NCBI GenBank assembly: GCA_045636945.1
Contig: JAZTYO010000009.1
Span: 1-64,000 of the forward strand
Direction: 5' to 3'
DNA length: 64,000 bases
Origin: UMGS172 sp045636945
GTDB taxonomy: Bacteria > Bacillota > Clostridia > Oscillospirales > Acutalibacteraceae
Each line of letters opens with the position of its first letter. The first letter of the stretch is position 1. Positions 57,346 through 64,000 of this stretch are shown here, piece after piece. A program made the translations under genes and the position numbers. The notes under the pieces are model-generated. The model made no database searches, was not told the origin of the DNA, and saw only the letters and a list, made by a program, of their open reading frames with translations.

Positions 57346-58176
57346 TCAATCCAATTTTTCTAAAAACGAATGCATTTCGCCGTCGATTTTATACCCCACA
57401 AGGGTGTCAACGTTGCAACGGTGGATGCTGTTAAAGAGGTTTTTCTCAATTTCGGGGTTTACCTTTTTAAGTTCTTTTATGAGCATCTTGATCTCGTGCC
57501 GTTTTGAGGCATTTTCGTCAATGGCAGCACGTGCTGTCAGCTTGCAGGCACAGGCAATAAACGAAAGCCCGTTATAGTTTGCCCAGCGGATGATGTCCTC
57601 CTCCAAAACACAATAAAGAGGACGAATTAACTCCATTCCCTCGAAGTTTGTCGATTTAAGTCGGGGCAACATTCCTTGAATCTGCGAGCCGTACATCATA
57701 CCCATTAGTGTGGTTTCAATAACGTCGCTTAAGTGATGACCGAGGGCAATTTTGTTACAACCGAGCCTTTGTGCTTCGGCATAAAGGTTTCCTCGTCGCA
57801 TCCTTGCACACAAATAGCAGGGCGATTCAGTCACGTTGTCGGCAATATCAAAGATATCGGTTTCAAAAACGTGAATAGGAATCTCCAAAATTTTGGCATT
57901 ATTTTCGATTTTTTGACGGTTTTCGGGGTTGTACCCTGGGTCCATCACGATAAACTTAAGGTCAAACTTAACGTCGCTGTAACGCTTGAGCATCTTCATC
58001 AAAACTGCCAGCATCATCGAGTCCTTACCGCCCGAAATGCAGACAGCAATCCTATCACCCTCCGAAATAAGGCGATAGTTTTTCACACCCTCAATGAACT
58101 TATTCCATATTTCCTTGCGGAATTTTTTGTTGATACTTCGTTCAGCTTCCTGAGCTTTAGTCAATTCTTTTGGCAT
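57346..58176 (-). CDS. TtcA-like tRNA 2-thiolation enzyme (PP-loop ATPase)
   Basis: 276 residues. PP-loop CISGGKDSMML (about 47-57); CYLCARMRRG (about 118) provides the Cys-x-x-Cys of the TtcA/TtuA group, and CACKL a further Cys near 208. GHHLSDVIETTLMGMMYG is the conserved strand-helix after the PP-loop. The group adds sulfur to tRNA C32 or similar bases through a 4Fe-4S cluster. It is called ttcA-like rather than ttcA since Firmicutes have several members. The start overlaps the end of the transposase remnant by 16 bases. Confidence 0.8.
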   Translation of the reverse strand: MPKELTKAQEAERSINKKFRKEIWNKFIEGVKNYRLISEGDRIAVCISGGKDSMMLAVLMKMLKRYSDVKFDLKFIVMDPGYNPENRQKIENNAKILEIPIHVFETDIFDIADNVTESPCYLCARMRRGNLYAEAQRLGCNKIALGHHLSDVIETTLMGMMYGSQIQGMLPRLKSTNFEGMELIRPLYCVLEEDIIRWANYNGLSFIACACKLTARAAIDENASKRHEIKMLIKELKKVNPEIEKNLFNSIHRCNVDTLVGYKIDGEMHSFLEKLD

Positions 58177-58699
58177 AGTTGTTCCTTTTTTTTATTTTTA
58201 TAACAAATAATCTTTTGAAATTTTGAGTCGTCGTGCTTCCCCTTAAACCACAAAAACGGGTTCGAAGAGATGTAATCATTAATATTAGACAAATCGTCCT
58301 CATTCCGCACAACGTGGTCGTAGTAGGACCGTTGCCAAAATTTTTGTCCATTTTTATGAGTTGTATAAGATTTGAATTGTTGAATTATATGCTTTAGGGA
58401 AGGGCCTCTGTGCCCTTCCGGAGCCAAAATTGAAATCAATAAATGAACGTGATCAGGCATTATCACGTAAGAAATTAAGTTTACAAATTCGCATGTGTTT
58501 ATAAATTGAATGCAATCATCAACGATTTTACCCAATTTTGATAATTTGATTTGCGGGAGGGCACAGAGGCCCTCCCCTACAACAATTTTTGACAATATTT
58601 GTTTGCGGTGATTGGTGCAAATTATTACAAAATATACGCCGTTTTGGTTGTAATTAAATTCTCTTATCCTTGTGTTTTTGCGTTGCGGTAAATTTGCAT
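58161..58699 (-). pseudogene. REP-associated Y1 (HUH) transposase, start codon lost
   Basis: The coding frame runs from LPQRKNTRIREFNYNQNGVY (about 58690) to a stop at 58161, but a TAA lies just upstream and no start codon remains. The N-terminal 9 residues seen in the 61.7-kb relative are missing. HUH motif: PDHVHLLI; catalytic Tyr: FWQRSYYDHVV. Y1 transposases of this group (RAYT) handle REP sequences. Two REP-like palindromes lie inside the reading frame (58556-58577 and 58396-58419), coding for VGEGLCALP and APEGHRGPS. Its end overlaps the TtcA-like start. Confidence 0.75.
58396..58583. repeat. two REP-like palindromes within the Y1 transposase gene
   Basis: GGGAGGGC..GCCCTCCC at 58555-58577, followed by CCTACAAC, and GGAAGGGC..GCCCTTCC at 58396-58420. 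Both have the centre CACAGAGG but in opposite directions. They belong to the same family as the free-standing copies at 5.0, 13.9, 23.05, 23.55, 30.4 and 61.55 kb. Confidence 0.7.
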
Positions 58700-58704
58700 A
58701 TTAT

Positions 58705-59409
58705 TTATTTTTTAACTAAATCCTTTATGGTCTCCCCTGCCATAATCAACCCCATAACCGACGGGACAAACGGCACCGAACCGGGTATACTGCGACCCGT
58801 TTTTGGGTCTTTTCCGACATTTTCCGACGGAATTTCCTGTGAATAAACGACCTTTAACGACGAAACTCCTCTCTTTTTGAGGTTTGTTCTCATAATTCGT
58901 GCCAACGGGCAGACTTTTGTGTCATAAATATCGGCCACAAGAAAGGCGGTGGGGTCGAGCTTGTTCCCTGCTCCCATTGCCGATATTATCGGAATATTCA
59001 GCTCTTTTGCACGGCAAATAATGTCGATTTTTGCCGCAACCGTGTCGACACAGTCCAAAATAAAGTCGAATTTTGTAAAATCAACGAGGTCAGCCGTTTC
59101 GGGCAGATAGAAGTATTGATGTGTTGTGACCGAGCAATAGGGGTTTATATCAAGGATTCTCGCCTTCATAACCTCAACCTTTGGCTTACCCACCGTGCTG
59201 TGCGAGGCTACCGCCTGACGGTTGATATTGCTTTCTGACACAGAATCACTGTCGATAAGGTCAAGTGCGCCGACACCTGCCCTTGCCAAGGCTTCTACGG
59301 CATGACCTCCCACACCGCCGATGCCGAAAACGGCCACCCGACAGTGCGACAGCTTATCTATTGAATTTTCACCCAGAACATTGGCCGTGCGTGAAAATTG
59401 TTCCTTCAT
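58705..59409 (-). CDS. tcdA: tRNA threonylcarbamoyladenosine dehydratase TcdA (ThiF/E1-like)
   Basis: 234 residues. RTANVLGENSIDKLSHCRVA, then VFGIGGVGGHAVEALARAGV (G-x-G-G-x-G nucleotide site) and DSDSVSESNINRQAVA with the adenylation Arg are typical of TcdA/CsdL. CVDTVAAKID and VPFVPSVMGLIMA complete the fold. The enzyme cyclises t6A37 of tRNAs. It starts 4 bases after the ECF S-component gene, so the two share a transcript. Confidence 0.9.
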   Translation of the reverse strand: MKEQFSRTANVLGENSIDKLSHCRVAVFGIGGVGGHAVEALARAGVGALDLIDSDSVSESNINRQAVASHSTVGKPKVEVMKARILDINPYCSVTTHQYFYLPETADLVDFTKFDFILDCVDTVAAKIDIICRAKELNIPIISAMGAGNKLDPTAFLVADIYDTKVCPLARIMRTNLKKRGVSSLKVVYSQEIPSENVGKDPKTGRSIPGSVPFVPSVMGLIMAGETIKDLVKK

Positions 59410-59413
59410 TTTC

Positions 59414-59941
59414 TTATCTGCCCTTGAATAATTTTTTTACAGCACCCGTTTTGTCAAGAACAATGAACAGTAACGAGCCGGATGCCGCACCGATTGCACC
59501 TTGAGTTGCGTTGCCGATAATGTCTGCAACGGCAACACCGATGCCGTAAAGCGGAATTTCAAACAGAAAATATCCCAAAATCATCACTATCTCGGCAACG
59601 ATCGCACCGACTATGATACCGATGATGCCAAGCTTTGTGTTCAGTTTCAAAAATGCTTTGTAGATCAGCCAACAAGCCACAACCATAAGCCACTTGATAA
59701 CAAAGGTTGCAGGTGAATAGTAAGTATAGCCCAGAATGAGGTCGGCCAGACCTGCACCGATACCTGCGGCAAGTCCGCCGTAAACAGGGCCGAGACAAAG
59801 AGCCGCAACGATTATAAAGCAGTCACCGAAATTGAAGTAACCCTTGTTGGGCAACGGCACGGGAAATGCAAACGTAAAGATGCATATCAAGGCCGCAAAA
59901 ACGGCGGCACAGCTAATGTTGAACAATTTACTTTTTTTCAT
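59414..59941 (-). CDS. ECF transporter S component
   Basis: 175 residues with about six hydrophobic segments. The AAVFAALICIFTFAF start and the NFGDCFIIVAALCLGPVYGG stretch match ECF S components, which bind a vitamin and use a shared EcfAAT module not present here. The substrate is uncertain; the family subgroup containing YuiG/HmpT-like and pantothenate or thiamin-type proteins has a similar G-D-x-F-I-x-x-A. No riboswitch precedes it. Confidence 0.75.
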   Translation of the reverse strand: MKKSKLFNISCAAVFAALICIFTFAFPVPLPNKGYFNFGDCFIIVAALCLGPVYGGLAAGIGAGLADLILGYTYYSPATFVIKWLMVVACWLIYKAFLKLNTKLGIIGIIVGAIVAEIVMILGYFLFEIPLYGIGVAVADIIGNATQGAIGAASGSLLFIVLDKTGAVKKLFKGR

Positions 59942-59973
59942 TGAAAAGACCTTCTTTTAACTAAAAATATATA

Positions 59974-61377
59974 TTATTCGGCGTTCGTACCGACAATATT
60001 TTGCATCCAATTTCCGCGTTTTACGAGGTACAGACCGATAAAGCCCTTGAGCAAATAAACTGATTGTACCGAGGCATAGAGATAAACGGCGCTGATATTA
60101 GTATAACGGGAAAGGAAAAATGCAATCGGCACCGAAACGAACCACATAAAACCGCAGTCGAAAACAAAGGTTATCATGGATTTTCCGCCCGAGCGCAAGG
60201 TGAAATACGACGAGTGCGCCAGCGAGTCAAACGGCATCATAAAAGCACCGACAACAATAAGTCCCGACGCAATATGTCTAACATTGTCGGAGGTATTATA
60301 CAAAAGCGGAATAACGGGCGACAGCGAAGCATAGACGATACACATTACAATGCTCATAAACAGAGAAAAAACTATCAGCTTGCGGTCGGTATCCATAACC
60401 TCGTTCATTCGGCCAGCACCGAGCATATTGCCGATGATAATACCGATAACATTGCCCATCGAAAGGAAGATGACGGCAAACAGATTCCAGAAGGTCTGGT
60501 TAATGTTGTTGGCGGCAACAACGTCAACACCCTTCATTGAATAGCTTTGGTTAAGCATGGCAACACCTGCTGCCCAAAGGGTTTCGTTCAAGGCCAACGG
60601 CAGAGCCTTTTTAAACATATCAAAGGCCAAAGACAACGGCATTCTGAAATTCTTGAAAAACCCGACAATATAAGGATTTTTTTCCTTGTGGGCGTGGGTC
60701 CAGACAATGACGATAACCATCTCGACATATCTCGACAAAACGGTGGCAATAGCGGCACCTGAGGCACCGAGAGCCGGAATTCCAAGCGGATTTACACCGA
60801 AAATGAGGATATAGTTGAAGCAAAGGTTGACCAAAACGGCTACAACGCCTGCCTTCATAGGCAGCATGGTCTCCCCTGTTTCGCGCAGAGTACTTGCATA
60901 GCTTTGGGTGAGTGCAAACGGGATAAAGCCAAGCATCATTATAAGCAGATAGGTTTTGGCGTTATCGAAGGATACAACGGGGTCAACGGTCTGAACCTCA
61001 GCCTCACCCTCCAAAAATGCGGTGATAAGACCATCGCCGAAAAGCAGGAAGATACCGATGCTGAGCACCGTTATAATAAGGCAAAGAATAAGCTTGAAAC
61101 GAAGCGAGTTTCTTAAACCCTCTTTGTCACCCTTGCCGTAGTATTGAGCACCGAATATTCCGACACCCGAAACAGCACCGAAAAGGCATAGGTTAAAAAC
61201 AAAAATAAGTTGGTTAGTGACCGAAACACCAGTCATAGCCTCGGTTCCGACGCGACCGACCATAATGTTGTCAAGCATATTAACAAAGTTGGTAATGCCG
61301 TTTTGGAGCATTATCGGAACGGCGATGGCAAGGACGTATTTGTAAAACGCCTTGTCGCCTATGTATTTTTTGAGCAT
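59974..61377 (-). CDS. MATE family efflux transporter
   Basis: 467 residues with twelve hydrophobic segments and a GAGGTGAT RBS. The two six-TM halves show the typical MATE phrases MLQNGITNFVNMLDNIMVGR (start) and GVDVVAANNINQTFWN with NVIGIIIGNMLGAG (second half). Such Na+- or H+-driven pumps export cationic drugs. The group is large, so no substrate is given. Confidence 0.88.
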   Translation of the reverse strand: MLKKYIGDKAFYKYVLAIAVPIMLQNGITNFVNMLDNIMVGRVGTEAMTGVSVTNQLIFVFNLCLFGAVSGVGIFGAQYYGKGDKEGLRNSLRFKLILCLIITVLSIGIFLLFGDGLITAFLEGEAEVQTVDPVVSFDNAKTYLLIMMLGFIPFALTQSYASTLRETGETMLPMKAGVVAVLVNLCFNYILIFGVNPLGIPALGASGAAIATVLSRYVEMVIVIVWTHAHKEKNPYIVGFFKNFRMPLSLAFDMFKKALPLALNETLWAAGVAMLNQSYSMKGVDVVAANNINQTFWNLFAVIFLSMGNVIGIIIGNMLGAGRMNEVMDTDRKLIVFSLFMSIVMCIVYASLSPVIPLLYNTSDNVRHIASGLIVVGAFMMPFDSLAHSSYFTLRSGGKSMITFVFDCGFMWFVSVPIAFFLSRYTNISAVYLYASVQSVYLLKGFIGLYLVKRGNWMQNIVGTNAE

Positions 61378-61389
61378 AAAATCACCTCA

Positions 61390-61705
61390 GAAATCATGGT
61401 CGTCGTGCTTCCCCTCAAACCACAAAAACGGGTTCGCAGTAGGACCGTTGCCAGATTCCTTCTTCAGGATTCATAGAATGGATATCTCTTGAAATATTCA
61501 ATTTCAAAAATCCCATTATCTTCGATAACAATGACCTTTGTTGTAGGGGAGATTCATGAATCGCCCCTACAATCTCTGAAAAAATTTTTCTTCGATTATG
61601 GGTACAAACCGTTACGAAATATGCGCCGTTTTGGCTGTAATCAAATTTTCTTAATCTTGTATTTTTGCGTTGCGGTAACGGTGTGTGTTGGTTGTCCTTT
61701 TCCAT
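61390..61705 (-). pseudogene. second REP-associated Y1 transposase remnant
   Basis: Starts MEKDNQHTPLPQRKNTRLRK, close to the 58-kb copy, and keeps FVTVCTHNRRKIFSEIVG. The HUH region is gone: VGAIHESPLQQ (itself a REP-like palindrome, 61545-61575) leads to a short stretch, then GIWQRSY, after which a deletion fuses to the sequence that codes for NPFLWFKG in the other copy, out of frame. Non-functional. It lies between rsmE and the MATE gene. Confidence 0.75.
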
Positions 61706-61712
61706 TACTTTC

Positions 61713-62429
61713 TTACATATTACCGCTTTGCAACATCACGGCGGTGACGGCGGCAACGGGGGCCGTTTCGGCGCGAAGGATTCTCGGTCCTAACGTGGTA
61801 ACTCGGGCACCGTTTTCCTCCAACATCAAGGCCTCGTCACGGGTGAAACCACCCTCAGGACCGATGATGACCGATATTGATTTAATGTTTTCGTCCAATT
61901 TCGGCAGAGGTGTTCCGCCGATTTCGTAGAAAAACAGACATAAATCGACCGAACTTATGCTCTCTGCAACGCTTTTGAGGGTCATACTCTCCCCCAACTC
62001 GGGCAAAATTCCGCGACCTGACTGCCCTGCCGCTTCGTCGGCAATTTTTTGCCATCGGTCAATTTTTTTCGCCATTTGCTTGTCGTCGGGACGCGAAACG
62101 CAATTAGTCGACAACACCGGCACAATCCTCGAAACACCCGTTTCAACGGCCTGACGTACGGCGGTGTCCATTTTGTCGCCTTTTGTCAGACAAAGATACA
62201 ACGTGACGAAAACCGTCGGCTCGGTGGCGTTTTTTTTCTTATTTTGTATGGAAAGGTCGACACGGTCGGCCGTGCAATCCGAAATAACGCAATCATAATC
62301 GAAGCCCTTGGTGTCGCAAACGGTAAGGCTCTCCCCCACCCTCATCCTCAAAGATTTCAAAATATGCTTAGCATCGTCACCGTCGATAAACGGTGCATCT
62401 TCGAAAAATTCCTTAAAAAATCTGGGCAT
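61713..62429 (-). CDS. rsmE: 16S rRNA m3U1498 methyltransferase RsmE
   Basis: 238 residues from ATG 62429 (RBS AGAGGGGAT); a start at 62447 covers the RBS itself. PUA-like N-domain: MPRFFKEFFEDAPFIDGDDA. SPOUT domain: the deep trefoil knot is formed by ISVIIGPEGGFTRDEALMLE and VTTLGPRILRAETAPVAAVT, the SAM-binding signatures of RsmE. Methylates U1498 in the 30S decoding region. Confidence 0.93.
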   Translation of the reverse strand: MPRFFKEFFEDAPFIDGDDAKHILKSLRMRVGESLTVCDTKGFDYDCVISDCTADRVDLSIQNKKKNATEPTVFVTLYLCLTKGDKMDTAVRQAVETGVSRIVPVLSTNCVSRPDDKQMAKKIDRWQKIADEAAGQSGRGILPELGESMTLKSVAESISSVDLCLFFYEIGGTPLPKLDENIKSISVIIGPEGGFTRDEALMLEENGARVTTLGPRILRAETAPVAAVTAVMLQSGNM

Positions 62430-62513
62430 TTTATCCCCTCTTAGCATATATTTACATACATAATAATTTTATCATTCAAAGCCGTTGATGTCAAGCAGAA
62501 CACAACAAAAATG

Positions 62514-62542
62514 ACCCCCGAAGTGTATTAGGCTTCGGGGGT
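62514..62542 (-). terminator. intrinsic terminator after the PASTA pseudokinase
   Basis: ACCCCCGAAG (62514-62523) pairs perfectly with CTTCGGGGGT (62533-62542), 10 bases past the stop codon of the minus-strand gene. Confidence 0.8.
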
Positions 62543-62552
62543 ATAAGAGGAT

Positions 62553-64000
62553 TTATTCTGTCGGTTCTGACTCGGTTGATGTTGTATCCGAACTTGTATT
62601 ACCCGTAGGAGGCGTAACTTCCGGGCCGACATAGGTGTTGATGATAAGTGTGACCTTGGTGTCAATACCGATACGCATATCACGTTCGGGGTCGGTCTGG
62701 ATGATAACTCCGGGAGAAGCATCCTCAACATACTTCTCCTCGAAATAGATGTTCTCGTACGAGAAGCCCATTTCGAAAAGCTTGAGCATTGCTGACTGAC
62801 GGTCGTAACCTGTAAGGTCAATCATAGTAACGTTGGCAGGACCAAGGCTGACAACAACCTCAACAGTAGTGCCGACATCGACGATATTACCGGGCTTGGG
62901 ATTCTGGCTGATAATCTGACCCTTGAGGTACTCGTCGTTATATTCTTTGGAAACAATCTTGAACTTGATGTTATCTTTATAGTCCTGATTTATGATTACA
63001 TCGGTGTAGTTGCGTCCAACAAAGTTTACAAGTTCGAGTTTGCCGTTGGTGGTCGAGGTCAACGATTCCATTTCACTCGGAGTACTTACAAAGGACTGAA
63101 CACTGTTAAGTCCGTTGTCCGACGAGGTTGTATCGGTATCGCCATTGAAAACACCAAGGGTGTAAAGCACGAAAACAATGAAAAGAGCAAGCAGGAAGGC
63201 GGTTGCAATACCTGCAACAAGACCGTACATCTTGCCCGAACCACCCTTCTTTTTCTTGGGCTTTTCTTCGGGCTTCTTAGCAGCGGTTATATTGGTCGAA
63301 GCGGCACCGCGATTGGCTGCAACGTCACCTGCGCCGACGCCGACACCTGCGGCAACCTGTGCAGAAGAAATAGACAATCCGCGACGCATCTCGTCGATTG
63401 ACTGTGTACGGTCATCGGGGAGTACCTGTAAAGCGTTGGCAAGGGTTTCGAGAACTGCCTTGGGGGTTTCGCGTGCAACCTTTGCAGGAATGGTCATATT
63501 ATCATTTTCAAGACGTTCGGTGGCCTCCGGAGGAGGATTGCCGACCAAAGTGCGGTAAATGGTTGCGGCAAAGGCATAAACGTCGGTCCAAGGACCCTGT
63601 GTGCCTGCAACACCGTACTGCTCAACTGCGGCAAAACCGGGGAAGAGTTGTGAAGTGAGAGCACTCTTCGCGGTACGGCATTCGGGAATAAGGAAGCTGT
63701 TAAGACGGAGCTTACCGTCTTTGCCTACGATAAGGGTATCGGGCGAAATTCCGCGATGAACGATACCTGCCTTATGCAGAGCCGAAATAGATGCAACCAA
63801 CGGAGCAAAGAGGCTTCTTGCCTGGTCCCAATTAAGCATACCGCCGTTGCGCATCAAAAATTCTCTCAAGCTGATACCGGGAACCGAACGGATTACACGG
63901 TAGGCAGTGTTGTTGGACTCGCGGACGTCAAGCACGTCGAAAAGAGCAGGAAGCTCGTTAAGACGGAACAGCTCACGCGAAAGCTCGATAAACTTTTCCA
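62553..64000 (-). CDS. PASTA-domain receptor with degenerate Ser/Thr kinase domain (cut by window end)
   Basis: The frame stays open to base 64000, so the N-terminus is outside; at least 480 residues are visible. The kinase lobe follows the PknB/PrkC plan (SPGF-like activation segment with SQLFPGFAAVEQYG, then GPWTDVYAFAATIYRTLVG). However the catalytic loop reads VHRGISPDTLIV instead of H-R-D-x-x-P-x-N, and the DFG motif is NSF. It therefore looks like a pseudokinase. A Lys-rich linker, one TM (about 240-265 of the visible part), and two PASTA repeats (NPKPGNIVDVGTTVEVVVS and DPERDMRIGIDTKVTLII) follow, ending in a Ser/Thr tail. Confidence 0.85.
   Translation of the reverse strand, partial: EKFIELSRELFRLNELPALFDVLDVRESNNTAYRVIRSVPGISLREFLMRNGGMLNWDQARSLFAPLVASISALHKAGIVHRGISPDTLIVGKDGKLRLNSFLIPECRTAKSALTSQLFPGFAAVEQYGVAGTQGPWTDVYAFAATIYRTLVGNPPPEATERLENDNMTIPAKVARETPKAVLETLANALQVLPDDRTQSIDEMRRGLSISSAQVAAGVGVGAGDVAANRGAASTNITAAKKPEEKPKKKKGGSGKMYGLVAGIATAFLLALFIVFVLYTLGVFNGDTDTTSSDNGLNSVQSFVSTPSEMESLTSTTNGKLELVNFVGRNYTDVIINQDYKDNIKFKIVSKEYNDEYLKGQIISQNPKPGNIVDVGTTVEVVVSLGPANVTMIDLTGYDRQSAMLKLFEMGFSYENIYFEEKYVEDASPGVIIQTDPERDMRIGIDTKVTLIINTYVGPEVTPPTGNTSSDTTSTESEPTE

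Noticed and set aside
58161..58595. Intact Y1 transposase starting at 58595
   Set aside because: Homologous protein sequence continues upstream of this ATG to about 58690, where the frame has lost its start, so the gene is broken at its 5' end.
1..64000. tRNA, rRNA genes and CRISPR arrays
   Set aside because: No cloverleaf with a T-loop GTTCRA context, rRNA core sequence or regular direct-repeat/spacer pattern was seen by eye. A tRNA could still be missed without a scan.

Overview
The window looks like chromosome from a gut-type, spore-forming Clostridia bacterium, probably of the Oscillospiraceae/Ruminococcaceae kind. This rests on gene content: yqfC-yqfD-phoH-ybeY-era-yqzL-recO, ylbJ, sigK, a DUF370/RemB gene beside recF, SipW-type secretion and many REP-like palindromes. 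The lineage is inferred and no 16S gene is present. The chromosomal origin lies inside the window, between dnaA and dnaN near 55.6 kb. dnaA, dnaN, yaaA, recF, remB, gyrB, a small membrane gene and gyrA run leftwards from it.

Layout. 0-3.6 kb: a four-helix-bundle protein tail, a beta-helix carbohydrate enzyme and a GH16 lipoprotein. 3.6-4.1 kb: an IS3-family remnant fused to a broken acetyltransferase. 4.2-12.7 kb: a surface-fibre locus with a SipW signal peptidase, four proteins with SipW/TasA-type signal regions and a 1,533-residue repeat protein. 12.8-23.6 kb: short-chain dehydrogenase, TrkA/TrkH potassium uptake, a MacB-like ABC transporter, a transglutaminase-like lipoprotein, VanZ, GNAT, a candidate small RNA and an AbrB-like peptide. 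23.6-33.2 kb: pyridoxamine kinase, mutS2, the recO-era-ybeY-phoH-yqfD-yqfC operon and ylbJ.

33.1-47.3 kb is the most interesting part. The sporulation sigma factor gene sigK is split in two. Its 3' part (33140-33496) and 5' part (46998-47331) lie on the same strand, separated by 13,505 bp. A large serine recombinase of the SpoIVCA type ends exactly at the left junction. Both junctions share AATG. Joining them there gives a continuous 228-residue pro-SigK. This is a skin-type element, expected to be excised from the mother-cell chromosome in sporulation. Its ends form an imperfect dyad (15 of 18 positions per half-site) centred on AA.

The element carries an apparent sugar-acid (rhamnonate-type) catabolic operon behind a promoter and a leader terminator, several broken genes of the same metabolic theme (rhamnulokinase, an aldolase tail, glycerate kinase), and a noncoding stretch of about 1.1 kb dense in hairpins, including a possible pseudoknot. 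It also holds a four-module array of short ORFs with long inverted repeats, a tyrosine recombinase, small coupled ORFs and a double-HTH regulator.

47.4-64 kb: an internally deleted IS3 derivative, the gyrA-oriC-dnaA block, a TtcA-like enzyme, two remnants of REP-associated (Y1) transposases with REP palindromes inside the reading frame, TcdA, an ECF S component, a MATE transporter, RsmE, and a PASTA protein whose kinase domain has lost its catalytic motifs (cut by the window end). All function calls come from reading motifs and context. No database search was run.
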